A model generated the notes under the pieces. That model saw nothing but the letters and a program-made list of their open reading frames with translations. It ran no database searches and was not told the origin of the DNA. This document shows positions 28,601-63,240 of a DNA stretch of 64,000 nt, in pieces (position 1 is the stretch's first letter; the number at the start of each line of letters is the position of its first letter). Both the position numbers and the translations under genes were made by a program. The DNA is from Rhynochetos jubatus (Eukaryota; Chordata; Aves; Eurypygiformes; Rhynochetidae): positions 2,486,001 to 2,550,000 of the forward strand of contig CM050668.1 in the NCBI GenBank assembly GCA_027574665.1, in the 5' to 3' direction.

Positions 28601-29107
28601 CCGCAACGGGGCTCCCCCGCCTCCCTCCCGCGGCTCCGGGCGTGTTTTCTAGGCCAGGCGGCCACGAGCGGAGGGGGAAACGCCGCAGGGCCCGGCCCCA
28701 GCCTCCTCCCGGAGCCGCCTCTTCTTCAGCCGCAGTCCGGGCGGCCCCACACAGGCCCTCACTCCCCAGCCCGGCCTTCGGGCCCTACTCCGGGCTTCGG
28801 GGTGGGGGCGAGGCCCGACACCCCCTCACCTCCGCGCCCCCCGGAAAGAGGCCGGGGCAGGCCGGGAGCGGACCTACCCTCCCTCCTCCTCCGGCCCACT
28901 CTCCTTCCATCCCCCTCGGGCCCAGCCGGGCCCGGCCTCGCTCAGCCCCCCACCGTCTTCCCATACCTTGTAATACACGTCGAACTGGATGTTCTCGGGC
29001 AGCGAGCGGATGTCCCGGCGCCGTGCCCGCCCGTAACTGTCCACCACGGCCGAGATCGCCGTGTTATAGAGCGTCTCGGGCACCCACTCCAGCTCCACCG
29101 CCGCCAT
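7353..29107 (-). CDS. APPBP2: APPBP2 (amyloid protein-binding protein 2 / PAT1), complete 13-exon coding region
   Basis: The joined exons encode 586 residues that follow human APPBP2 (585 aa) throughout. The family is known to bind the basolateral sorting signal in the APP cytoplasmic tail and microtubules, resembles kinesin light chain, and acts as a CUL2-RING substrate receptor that reads C-terminal degrons. Seen here: the N-terminus begins [20 protein letters not shown]. The [19 protein letters not shown] stretch (about residues 37-54) resembles a VHL/CUL2-type box (inference). The rest is helical TPR-like sequence, for example [20 protein letters not shown] (exon 11) and the [21 protein letters not shown] tail region (exon 13). 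The start is the first ATG of a CpG-island exon in a strong AAGATGG context. The stop is TAA at 7355-7353. All introns are GT-AG and keep frame. One residue more than human comes from an extra Arg near residue 30. The gene is divergent from PPM1D, 7.8 kb away. Confidence 0.97.
8443..8608 (-). CDS. APPBP2: APPBP2 coding exon 12 (residues 448-503)
   Basis: Encodes [20 protein letters not shown] through [12 protein letters not shown]. Acceptor GATCCGCGCAG, with a poor polypyrimidine tract; donor ATTG|GTAGGT. 166 nt, ends in phase 1. Confidence 0.95.
9028..9218 (-). CDS. APPBP2: APPBP2 coding exon 11 (residues 384-447)
   Basis: Encodes [20 protein letters not shown] through [14 protein letters not shown], a TPR-like helical pair near-identical to the human stretch. 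Acceptor CCACACGCAG, donor AAG|GTAAGG. 191 nt, ends in phase 0. Confidence 0.97.
9617..9702 (-). CDS. APPBP2: APPBP2 coding exon 10 (residues 355-384)
   Basis: Encodes [28 protein letters not shown]. Acceptor ACTCTTTCAG, donor AAAG|GTAGGG. 86 nt, ends in phase 1. Confidence 0.96.
9886..10010 (-). CDS. APPBP2: APPBP2 coding exon 9 (residues 314-355)
   Basis: Encodes [20 protein letters not shown] through YSSGKFDNA plus a split Leu codon. Acceptor ACTCTTTCAG, donor CT|GTGAGT. 125 nt, ends in phase 2. The first residue is Thr (ACA), where I recall Ala in human. Confidence 0.96.
10361..10466 (-). CDS. APPBP2: APPBP2 coding exon 8 (residues 278-313)
   Basis: Encodes [20 protein letters not shown] through [10 protein letters not shown]. 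Acceptor TTTCTGCAG, donor CAG|GTATGC. 106 nt, ends in phase 0. The intron to exon 7 is only 75 bp. Confidence 0.96.
10542..10609 (-). CDS. APPBP2: APPBP2 coding exon 7 (residues 256-278)
   Basis: Encodes [22 protein letters not shown] plus a split Arg codon. Acceptor CCCGTTCAG, donor CG|GTAAGT. 68 nt, ends in phase 2. Confidence 0.95.
11112..11201 (-). CDS. APPBP2: APPBP2 coding exon 6 (residues 226-255)
   Basis: Encodes [20 protein letters not shown] through DVLRQASK. Acceptor GTTCACCAG, donor AAG|GTGAGT. 90 nt, phase 0 at both ends, so skipping it would remove 30 residues in frame. Confidence 0.96.
11608..11692 (-). mobile_element. CR1 LINE 3'-end fragment (minus orientation)
   Basis: On the plus strand it reads GGAGGGCCCTCTAGAGATCA and TCTAGTCCAACCCCCCTGCC, the complement of the classic CR1 3' UTR. 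About 85 bp, strongly truncated, in APPBP2 intron 5. Confidence 0.85.
12045..12213 (-). CDS. APPBP2: APPBP2 coding exon 5 (residues 169-225)
   Basis: Encodes [20 protein letters not shown] through [12 protein letters not shown]. Acceptor CTTCCAAAG (a weak, purine-containing acceptor), donor GAG|GTGAGG. 169 nt, ends in phase 0. The near-identity to the human segment fixes the boundaries. Confidence 0.96.
12214..16902. other. APPBP2 intron 4
   Basis: 4.7 kb, GT-AG, AT-rich. It holds one plus-oriented CR1 3' end (about 13340-13689) and a T-run near 15629-15640. No other exon or RNA gene was seen. Confidence 0.7.
13340..13689 (+). mobile_element. CR1 LINE 3'-end fragment (plus orientation)
   Basis: Contains GACAGGACAAGGGGTAATGG, ATTTAGATTGGACATCAGGA, GACAGGTTGCCCAGAGAAGG and the end GGGCTTTAAGGTCCCTTCCA followed by TTCTGTGACA. 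Sense-oriented CR1 3' region, about 350 bp, in APPBP2 intron 4, antisense to the gene. Confidence 0.92.
16903..17026 (-). CDS. APPBP2: APPBP2 coding exon 4 (residues 128-169)
   Basis: Encodes [20 protein letters not shown] through [10 protein letters not shown]. Acceptor TTTTTCCAG, donor AAG|GTGAGC. 124 nt, ends in phase 2. Confidence 0.96.
17551..17702 (-). CDS. APPBP2: APPBP2 coding exon 3 (residues 77-128)
   Basis: Encodes [20 protein letters not shown] through AIQIGFVLG. Acceptor TTTGTTTCAG, donor G|GTAACTGG. 152 nt, ends in phase 1. Confidence 0.96.
18308..18546 (+). mobile_element. Partial LTR of an avian endogenous retrovirus (solo, 5'-truncated)
   Basis: The stretch contains ACTGGCTGGGCA near the left, then a T-rich stretch, ATTATTAAATTGTCTTTAT, CACAAGTTTTCACACTTT, GCGAGTGAGCGAGCAGCTGT and GTGGTGCTCAGCTGCC before GGGGTTAAAACATCACA. 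This order matches the 3' part of a widespread bird LTR as I remember it. No internal retroviral gene is present. It lies in APPBP2 intron 2, antisense to the gene. The exact family was not determined. Confidence 0.7.
18810..18898 (-). CDS. APPBP2: APPBP2 coding exon 2 (residues 48-77)
   Basis: Encodes [20 protein letters not shown] and AKVLRALDK. Bounded by a TTTCTTTCAG acceptor and a G|GTAAGTATT donor. 89 nt, ends in phase 2; the split Arg codon is completed by exon 3. Confidence 0.96.
25149..25164 (+). repeat. T16 homopolymer
   Basis: Sixteen T in APPBP2 intron 1, with no retrotransposon body attached. Confidence 0.8.
25979..26005. repeat. Perfect 11-bp inverted repeat with 5-nt loop
   Basis: TTGGCTCTATT, spacer ATGAC, then AATAGAGCCAA. 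All 11 positions of the arms are complementary. It lies in APPBP2 intron 1, and no flanking transposon features were seen. Confidence 0.85.
28967..29107 (-). CDS. APPBP2: APPBP2 coding exon 1 (residues 1-47)
   Basis: Starts at the ATG at 29107-29105 and ends ...DVYYK at an AAG|GTATGG donor, phase 0. Lies inside a dense CpG island. The RARRRD segment has one Arg more than I recall for the human protein. A much longer open frame on this strand runs into the intron but is only GC-driven. Confidence 0.97.
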
Positions 29108-29110
29108 CTT
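29100..29110 (-). promoter_or_regulatory. YY1-type motif overlapping the APPBP2 start codon
   Basis: Reads AAGATGGCGGC on the minus strand, matching the AANATGGCGGC consensus. The ATG inside it is the APPBP2 initiator. Confidence 0.5.
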
Positions 29111-29720
29111 GGCTGTGCGGAGCCGCCTTCCCCCCCCCCGCCTCCCCCACCGCCTGCCCGGCCGCGCCGCTCCACCTCCCGCCCTGCCCGGGGGAGAGAG
29201 GCGGCCGCGGCGCGGGGACGAGACGGGGCAGAAAGGGGAGAAGGCGGAGGGAACGATCCGCCCGCGTGGAGGCGCGGGAGGTGGAACGTGGGGCAGAGGG
29301 GGAAGCCTGGAACAGCGCGGGGCTGCGGGGTTATATCGGGGTGCGTGAGCTGTGGGGAACAAGTGGAGGCGGGCGGGATTGACGCTGGCAGCGCTGGCGA
29401 GGGAGAAGGGAGGCGATGTGGTAGGGTAGGGCTATGGCCTGGCCTTGAGGGCACCACCACAGCCGGCAGCGACACCTTCCCCACAGCCGACGTGGCCCCT
29501 GGGGGCTTTACTTGCACGGGGGGAGCGGGCGGAGCGCCCCCAGCAGCTGCCCTCATGGGGACCGTGGGTGTCCCCCGACCCGCTGAGCTCCAGGGCCCTT
29601 CCGGCCCCAGCCCTCCCTCACGAGTGGAAATGTCGGCGTTTACAGCTTCGCCTCAGGAACACACGGCCGGTGTTGGGCCGCGCGTGGCTCTCGGGTGTGT
29701 TGGCAGCTCAAGGTGAGCAG

Positions 29721-32700
29721 TAGCTGGGCGCCCGGTGTCTGCTCGGTCTGCTGCTCCTCCTTGGCTGCCGTGCGCTACAAACACCCTTTTCCCTGCCAAA
29801 ATTAACCCTGTGATCCCTCGCGGAAACGGCCCTGTGTTTTGTCAGTATCTCATGATCAAGCTGTTGGAGGCATGTGTTTCTTCCTCATTCGCATCCCGTG
29901 TGGGGCTTGCCCCCACCGCGGGGAACGCGTCGGCTAGTCCTCGGGCACAGAGGGCAGATTTTTCGGCAGAGGCGATTCAGATCGTTTGGCCTAAACCAGA
30001 TTCACACCGCGCGTGGCCGGTGGTTCTGCCACCCCCGCAAAGACTGGGGGCGGCTGTTGGGGTAGGTTTTTGATAGGCACGGTTAGTGTCGCTCACATTT
30101 ACTGCTTGAGCGTGGTCTTGAAGAAAACTTTTATTCAGAGTGAAACGTTTTGGGTTTTTCAAACTTTTTGTCATATACACAGATAGAAAAAATGAAACCC
30201 TCGATGCGCTAACAATACGAGGAATGTTTTCTCCTTCTGGCAAGCCTTGTTTTGGTTTTCTTAGCCAACGTAGGATGGCCATTGTCACTAACAGTGCCTT
30301 TTCATTTAAAAAAAATTATAGGAGGTAGAGCTTCTGTCATTTCCCTTTGGGGACTATTTGTAATAATCCTAAATCGTTGCTATTCCTCCATCTCCCTCCC
30401 CCCCCCCCCCAGTTTTGTGAGAGGACATTATTCTTTGTCATGTACTTACTGAAAGAAATGTTACAGGGCAGGAAGAAAGGAATGTGACATAAACCATGGA
30501 GGATTGCTTTGCCCTCTTTTGCCTATGGGTGGCTTCAGGTTTTTGTTTTATTTTCCGAGATGGTGTGGATTTGTTTCAGTTGAGGAAAGACAGCTGGTTT
30601 CTATTGGCAATTAGCCCCCCAAGAGGCAGAGGCAGTTTACCTCGGTTACCATCTAGGGAGCTAGTTCAGCCAGGTTAGGGTTGGAGGCCTATCAGGAGGG
30701 AACAGATAAGGCACCTTTCCAGTACACAAAGAAAAAAGTATTGAGAATGTGTAGAAAATGGTAACTCTTTAATTTATAATGTTATTTTGTCCTAAATTAA
30801 AGTATCTAATAAGATTTCTGAGAATAATGGTTAAGGTAGATATACTTTTCAAGATGGTACTGTGGTAGTGAACTTTATCTTCTTGATAAGTTCCTATGTC
30901 TGTAGAAGTTAACCAGGCTACACCTTTTACTGTCTTGTAATTCCTTCTAGACAAAGCTGTAGTGTATATATTCAAAGAGAAGAAATATCAATGAGAGAAG
31001 GACATGGTGTAAACCCTCTCTGGAATATATTATATATTCAGTCTGTAATTTATTTTGGTAGAGCCTGAGGAATAATCTTTATGGCCAAAGTGATTTAATC
31101 TCTAGGTAGAAATAAAGCTTAGATATAGTAGCATTTGTTGTTTATTAGTACTGTGTGGCTTGATATATTTACATATTGAACAACTTGGTGATCTTCTGTC
31201 ATAAATAGATATTTTGCTCTTTGAGGCTTTACTAGCGAGTTAGCGGAGTCCTCAGTTTGGTGTATGTGTGTTTCATGTCGAGATAGTAGGTGACCATTCA
31301 CAGTACTGTAGTAGCCAAACAGGCTTAGCCAAGTCTGGTTTATTAACTAATCGGTTAGTTCTCTGAATACCTTTAAACTGAAGAGGTATCCTGCTTGTTG
31401 AATGGATTTTTTGCTCCTTAAGCTGCATTGGGAACTTATCAGCAAAATGGCTCTCTTCGGTGCCCCGCTTTTCACATCCATAAATTACTTTAATGCAATT
31501 GCTCATTAATAGTTGCAGATGTTAAAAAGTCTTTCTGACTCCAGTACTTGTTGGCAGAGGTTCTGATGGATATTCTTATCTTTGTTGGTGTCTTTTGTCT
31601 TTTTTATATAGGGAAATATTTAAAGGACACTTACAAATAGTGCCTGCGTCTGAAAGCAAAATGACAATGGATGTTGTTTAGGAAAAGGCATTCAGTCAGT
31701 CTGTCTTCTGTAATCTTAGCTTTTGAAGATGCATCTGGGTATCTGAACAGCTCACATGTAAAGCGTATGGAGTGCAGTGGCTCTGTACATCTGTGTGTCG
31801 TTGTAGTGGATAGGGATGCAGACAAGCCTAATAATGGGTAAATGTATAAAGAAAATCTAATCTTAGTCTTCTATTATAAAAACTGCCCTTAGAGATCAAA
31901 CAACCTCTTGGTTGTCCAAATTCCCTCTGCCAAAGAAGTTCATGTAGAAGAGATTTTACATCTGCAGAGAAAGATGGTTGTGTAATTTCAATAGAATGTG
32001 CTTGGAGCCTGATGATGTTCTGCACCACAAAAAATCTCCTCAAAACCCTTAAAAAAAATACATCCCAACCAGATATTGGTACTGGTTACTATTTCTGGAC
32101 AACTGTGAATTGCTGAAGTTCACCTCTGCTAGAATAAGTTGTTCACATGAACTTCCCCAAACGGTTTTTTTTCGGGTGTGGGTGCAGATTTAGATTTCAG
32201 CCAAGTGAGGGGCTGTACCTTTGTTAGAGGGTACGCAAGAAGCAGCAGGATTGCCTCTTTTACTGCTGTGGGGTTTTTTCCCGCTGGTGTGTTCTTAGTG
32301 AGCTTCGTGAGCTGCAATTTCACCTGACTCATTTGTAACTGAAATCAATTAGAAAGTGTTCACATAAAGAGTATTTTTGGTGGATAGTTATAGATGCTGA
32401 TTTTTGTCAGAAAAGTGGTGATTAGTGTTGGTGGGTCCTTTCACTGACCCAGCGAGGAACTGATGGGATCCCTGCTCTGCCTTTTCCATGCCTATATCAA
32501 ATAATTTTATAAATGTGGTGTAACAGTATAACTACTGTGATTATTATTTCTGAGTCAAAAGAACAAACAGTGCTATATAATTTGGGATGTGTAAGTGAAA
32601 AGTACTCAATACTGTGTCTGTTTTGCAGGAACGTAGTTCTAGAAAGCCTGGATGGAAAAGGTTGAATCTGTTTCATATGCTGCCAGTGCAAGACTATTCT

Positions 32701-35700
32701 TTGCATGTTTTCACCCAAGGTAAGGCACTTGGCAAAGAGCAGAAGTGTGTTTGTGAAATCGATGTGTTAACATAGATGAAGTTCACTATGAATGTAGTTG
32801 AAGGTTCAGGCTAATTCATCAATGGAAAATTCAGATTTGGAACCTAATTAGCATAGTTTAGGTTTTTCAGATTAGATCAGTGGATCTCATTTTGTCATGG
32901 TTTAAATACGAACTTGTATATGCAAACAGTTTGGGGGTTTTTAATTCCTATGGCTGAACATACTTAGTGGAAAAAAAAAAGGTTCTAAGAAAACAATAAA
33001 AAACCTGCTGAATTTTCCTGCAATGTGCTTATTTTGAAGTGGGAAGGAAGTGAGCTGACATGGATAACATATGAACCTACTCTATCTCCTTGATGTGGAT
33101 ATTAAAGGAACCTTGAAAATAGTTTATGGGGAAGTTGTTGGAGGCTTCTAATTTTAAATTCTTAACAGGAAATCATTAAACTGTAGAGGAGCCAGCATAA
33201 CAGACTGTTGCTCTAAAACAAGAGCTAAATGCAGAGCATTCACATGAATGTGTCAGATCTTTTTTTAATGGTGTGGGGTTTTTTTCATGTTTACTGTAGC
33301 CCAGAAAAATAATTTTCATTTTTGCATTCTTCATATACAGCAGTTCAGTAGCCACATCTTGGGTGAAATCTTAAAGCAATGCTGTTACGCTCATACCTCA
33401 GGGAATATGAAGAAACTGAGATTGTACTCCATCGGATCCGAAGGGTGTTAAGTCTTTGCATGGTCAGGTCCTGCACTCCTTCATTGGCTTGGGAAAACCT
33501 TTAAAAACGTGGATGCCATTCAGTTTTATTTTATTCTTTTACATTAATTTCTTGTGCTTTACCTGAGGCTATTACTGACATGACTAACACATTCCATGTA
33601 GGCTGTGCAAGAGACCTGAGGTATATAATAACCTTTGATCATGATCAGCTTGGCTTGTTGAAGCTTATTGAGGGGCTGGAGGAAGGAGAATGGTGATTAT
33701 CTGGCTGTAAGCAATCAGATGTGAGGGTTAGTCACCAAAGTCGGCTGAGGCACTTTGCAAATGAAGAAGGCTTTAAGGACTGCGGTTTGCCAAAGCCAGA
33801 TGGGCAGTGCTGCTTTCTGCTGTTCTGTAATTAATGTGTTTGTGCCCAGGTCATGAGCTTTTTATCTCAGCTGTTGACAATTTTGTATTTTTCATCTGTC
33901 AGACAAAATTAATGGTGGCTTTTAGAAAATACAGCTTTGTGTAACTTTATTTAAAGCATGCTACTAGAGAAGAGAGGGCAGGATGCTGGCCACCCAGCAC
34001 TGGCTTGTGGTGTGGAATTAAGGTGAAGTTGGATGTACCTGTGTACATCCAACCTTTTTATTGCCTGATGCAGCTGAGGGAAAGGAGTACTGCTGTGGAA
34101 AAGGTTAGTGTCTCTGTGTACCTTCTTCCCTGCCACTCCTGCTGAGAAGGTGGACTTGTTTATTCACTTGGTTGAGTATAAACCTATAAAACGTCTAATT
34201 CCAGCTACACAGGAGGTGTCTCTGGAGGAGCAATGTAGTGCACTGGAGCAGAATGCTTTCTCCTGGTTCTGTCTCTGCTACAGTGTACCTCTCCTTTCTG
34301 CACTATTTGAGCTCCAGGCACCTGACCTTGTGCATCTTGTTTCTCTTTCTTTTTTTTTCTTCTTGCCTTTCAGCCTTTGAGCCTGTGGACAGGGTATCCT
34401 TACAGACACCCTAGTGAGATGGCTCGTGGTTGTATCTAACTGACATCGTTCGTTGGTGAACATTAGAAAGTCATTAATGGAAGTCATGGCACTTTTCTTC
34501 TCATGTCAGCTAACCAAACAGATTCATCTGGGTTTAAAGTACACCTGCTTAATCCATTTTTGCTAAAGATGGGGCCATTTTTGTTTTTTTTCCAAAATGT
34601 GAGTAATTTAGCTTAAGCCTGTTTGAGATTTTCTTTTTAAATCACAGTTGAAAAAAACCAACTAAAAACTTTTCATCCACAAAAGAAATTGTGGCCTTTC
34701 ATTTTGGGGAATGTTTTGAATTAGTTGAATCAGTCTGGGCAATAATAATGCCTGTAAAGCCACTCTGAAGTGGCCTTATTTCAGTAACTGTTAGCCAAAA
34801 GGAGAATACGCTATCATCGAGGTCAAGTAAATATCTGATTGTATTTGGTTTAGAAACATTTTACATTAAATGATTGTAACTCTTCTTATATTAAAAAAGC
34901 TTTTAATTTTGATGAGCCGTTTAACCTGATTTCCGTGTCTGAAATAGCTGTAGGACTGTGGAGGGTTTCTGCTTAGCATTTGATTCCTCTGAGTAACTCT
35001 TTGTGCTTCGATTGTTGCCTATTTCTCAGGTCCTGGAGTGGTGGAAACCGCAGTCCTGCTCTCCATCAAACATCACCTTTATTAAAAATTTTTCTCCCTC
35101 TGTCTTCAACTTTTCTCTACGTGTTCCTGTTTCTACAACTGTCTGGTTTAGTTGAACTGAAGTTTCTTGTGAGCTAAAGAACCGCAGGAGAAAATGAGAA
35201 AACATGGTTTTAGTTGCTGGAGGATATGCTGGCTGTGTGCCCTGTAAATCTTGAAGCACTTTTGTTTTCCGACAACGGTTTTGGGAATGCAATTGTTGCG
35301 TGCAAAACCATCTTTAATGCATTGTCGTTTGACTAAATTTGTGAGTGTAGGTATGATTTATGTATGGTGCTGTTGTCTTGATGGTAAAGTATTGACAGAA
35401 ACGAGACACTTTATTCCACTTGAAAAGGCAAAAGCAGTGCTTGGACGTAAAATGGGAGAAACACCTTGGAGTCTGAAGAGGAGTTTCTTCCGTTATAACT
35501 GTTTTTTCCCTTCTTTCACTTCTTTACAAACACTAGGCTACCTAGAATATGTCTACGTAAGCCATAGGGGTAGGAGTCGATCTGTTGGGTTTTGTTCCTG
35601 GAGTAGCCTATGATTTTCCACTCTAAATTGTTTAGGAAAGCATTACCTATGTTGGATGATACTAATCCTTATGTAACACCATCTCTGGCTGCGCTGATTC

Positions 35701-36539
35701 AGTTATGAAATTGGGATGTTGTACTTCTCGGATGTAACAGATTTTAGTTGCCCCTATTATGATGTAGATCTGACAATATTGCCTTTGGTTTTTTTTTTTT
35801 TTTGAATGGAGATGTGTGTTTTAGATTGTATAAAGCTCAAATCAGTCTTTGTCTCAAATTATTCTGTCTCCTCTATGCACTTTTAAAGTACACATTACAT
35901 CACATCTGTGGCAAATGTATAAATCCTCTGTTATGAAACTTTACGGACAGGGTTTTGAAGTGGGATTTCTCAGATCTATATCCGGCTGATGATCTGATGA
36001 TTGATCCAATGGTATAAACACCTGCAAAATAGGAAGGGCTCGTTATCTTATTGGATTAGTGTGGATTAACTCATTAATGTTTGTAACAGGTTTTCAAATC
36101 CCTAGGCACTCTAGAAATTCAAAGCTATGTTGATATACTTCTTACTTTTAAATACTGTTGATTTTCATGTGGTTAATGGAAGGAAATCCAAAGCACTTGC
36201 AGTACTTAAGCCAAACAATTATCTCGATTTTACTAAGAGTGGAAGTATTTTAGCAAAATTCAGTTAACGGTTTAGCTGTTTTAGGCTCGTAGTGGGAAGG
36301 GGCTCTGGGAGTTGAAAGTGGTAGTCGATAGGAAATAAAGCCGTGTCTAGGATTTCAGCCGTAAACGTGAAACGCACAAAGTCCCTCCGGTGTGCAGGTT
36401 GTGTCTGAAAAGTTTTACGGCCAAAAGCGTAAACACTGCATCAGCCTGTCCTGTAGGACGCGTGATTCCAGGGAAATCTCTGATGGGAATCCTTATTGTC
36501 CAAGTGGCAAAGTGGGGCTTTCAGGACAGGAGCAGGGAA
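29721..36539. other. Intergenic region between the APPBP2 and PPM1D CpG islands
   Basis: AT-rich, with no recognisable coding similarity and no CR1. It holds a 13-nt C-run (30398-30410), a 15-nt T-run (35789-35803) and the candidate non-coding exon at 32629-32719. Both flanking genes point outward, so regulatory elements for either could lie here. Confidence 0.6.
32629..32719 (+). ncRNA. Candidate internal exon of a non-coding transcript
   Basis: 91 bp bounded by a strong acceptor (TGTGTCTGTTTTGCAG) and a strong donor (CAAG|GTAAGG) on the plus strand. A compatible upstream donor, CTCAAG|GTGAGCAG, ends at 29712 in the CpG island. The overlapping CpG-island frames I traced across the junction hit early stops in this exon, so a non-coding transcript is the better guess. 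This rests on splice motifs only. Confidence 0.3.
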
Positions 36540-36644
36540 CGACGCGGGGGGGTGGGGAGGCTGGAGTAGTGCCCTGGGACTCGGAGTAATGGTGAGGGCT
36601 CCCTTGCTTTGCCTGCTTACAGCTAGTAAGTACGCAAGGAGTCG

Positions 36645-36681
36645 CCGGCAGCCGGTAGCCTCCCCCCGGCAGCCGGTAGCC
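36645..36681. repeat. 16-bp direct repeat in the PPM1D upstream/5' UTR region
   Basis: CCGGCAGCCGGTAGCC occurs at 36645-36660 and again at 36666-36681, 21 bp apart start to start. It looks like a small local duplication. Confidence 0.9.
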
Positions 36682-36873
36682 CTGACTCCTGAGGCAGGGG
36701 GCGCCGTGGTGGGGCCTGGAGAGGCGCGGGGGCGGCAGGGGGCGCTGTGGCGCGCAGGCGGAGCGCCCGCCGCTGCAGCGGGCATCGGGGGCGGCGCGGA
36801 GCCGCGGACATCAACAATAGTCGGCGGCGGGCGGGGAGCGGCGGGCGCCGCCGCGACGAGCTTTCCCCCCTCC

Positions 36874-62347
<25,474 letters not shown>

Positions 62348-63240
62348 AGGGCATTTGTGCGAGGGAAGTGTATTTTGGTCTAATTAGGATTTTAAAGTTG
62401 GTGCAGAAGTCTGAAACTCTTCCTGTTTTATCTTTTTTTAAAAGTAGAAACTTTTTGGTATCAAACAGCTTTATCCCAGCCTTGTATTTGCTTGTATTAT
62501 AACTGTGAATTTTGTAGATGTGTAGGGTATGTTACTGTAAAATGTGTGTAAATTTGTATTCCTTCATATAAATGTAGTCTCTTTTCTTCCTTGTATAATT
62601 GTTACAGCGGGGCTAAACCTTGTTTTAAAAAAAAAAAAGATAAACCTTTTTGTTAATTTACTAAAGTGATGAATTTGTATACGCTTCGTGTGACGAGAAT
62701 TTCACAACTTTTTAACTAAAAGTAAATTATTAAACAGAACGGAAGATATGTATTTTCGTAGTACTATACGTTCCACCTAAAGCGTGTCTTTTAGAGAATA
62801 CACTAGGTCTATATTTTGTTTTTAAATTTTAGATTTCTCTACTCAGAAATGAAATGTACGTGGAAGCAGATGTTGAGTTTTGCTTTACAACACGGCTCAA
62901 TGTCCATTTCTTTATGTCCATTAAAATACTATGCAGTATCTTATTTAGTTGTATTTTTTGTAACATTAATTGTCAGAGTATTTAGCAAAAAAGTGTGTGT
63001 TTTAAAACTCCAACTCCCCAAGGCGTCCTAGAAAGCCTAATCCCGTCCCCTGTTTTAAATGACGGCATTTTTATCCGGGCGCAAACGGATGCCCATCGGA
63101 GGCGTGAATTCTCTGCTATTCCAATGCTGATGGTGCTGCTACGCTTCAACAGAGGTTCTTAAATTATTTTATGACTATTTTCATTGAGCCTGTGGACCAT
63201 GTGTATGTTCACGTGAATAAACCAGTGAAAATTGATGGGG
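62348..63240 (+). other. PPM1D: PPM1D 3' UTR
   Basis: AT-rich sequence from the TGA to just past the AATAAA at 63216-63221. ATTAAA-like hexamers near 62919 could give shorter forms. The end point is inferred. Confidence 0.65.
63216..63221 (+). terminator. Candidate poly(A) signal of PPM1D
   Basis: AATAAA followed within 20-30 nt by the GT/T-rich GGGGGTGCCTTTTTG, the usual downstream element pattern. Confidence 0.7.

Larger units (their letters stand above)
18899..28966. other. APPBP2 intron 1
   Basis: 10.1 kb, the largest APPBP2 intron, AT-rich and CpG-poor except for the last 450 bp next to exon 1. No coding similarity or recognisable interspersed repeat was found. It contains a 16-nt T-run at 25149-25164 and a perfect 11-bp hairpin at 25979-26005. 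Confidence 0.65.
28520..29720. promoter_or_regulatory. CpG-island promoter of APPBP2
   Basis: Very dense CpG spans APPBP2 exon 1 and its upstream side. No TATA box is evident. The minus-strand start codon lies within AAGATGGCGGC (29110-29100), a match to the YY1 consensus seen at many housekeeping promoters. Confidence 0.75.

Noticed and set aside
28942-29556. 204-codon minus-strand open frame upstream of APPBP2
   Set aside because: It is in a different frame from the real exon 1 coding sequence and is low-complexity. It is a shadow of the CpG island.
28397-29716. 439-codon plus-strand open frame across the APPBP2 CpG island
   Set aside because: It is antisense to APPBP2 exon 1, Pro/Arg/Gly-rich, overlaps long frames on the other strand, and has no recognisable domain. 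Long frames are expected in such GC-rich DNA.
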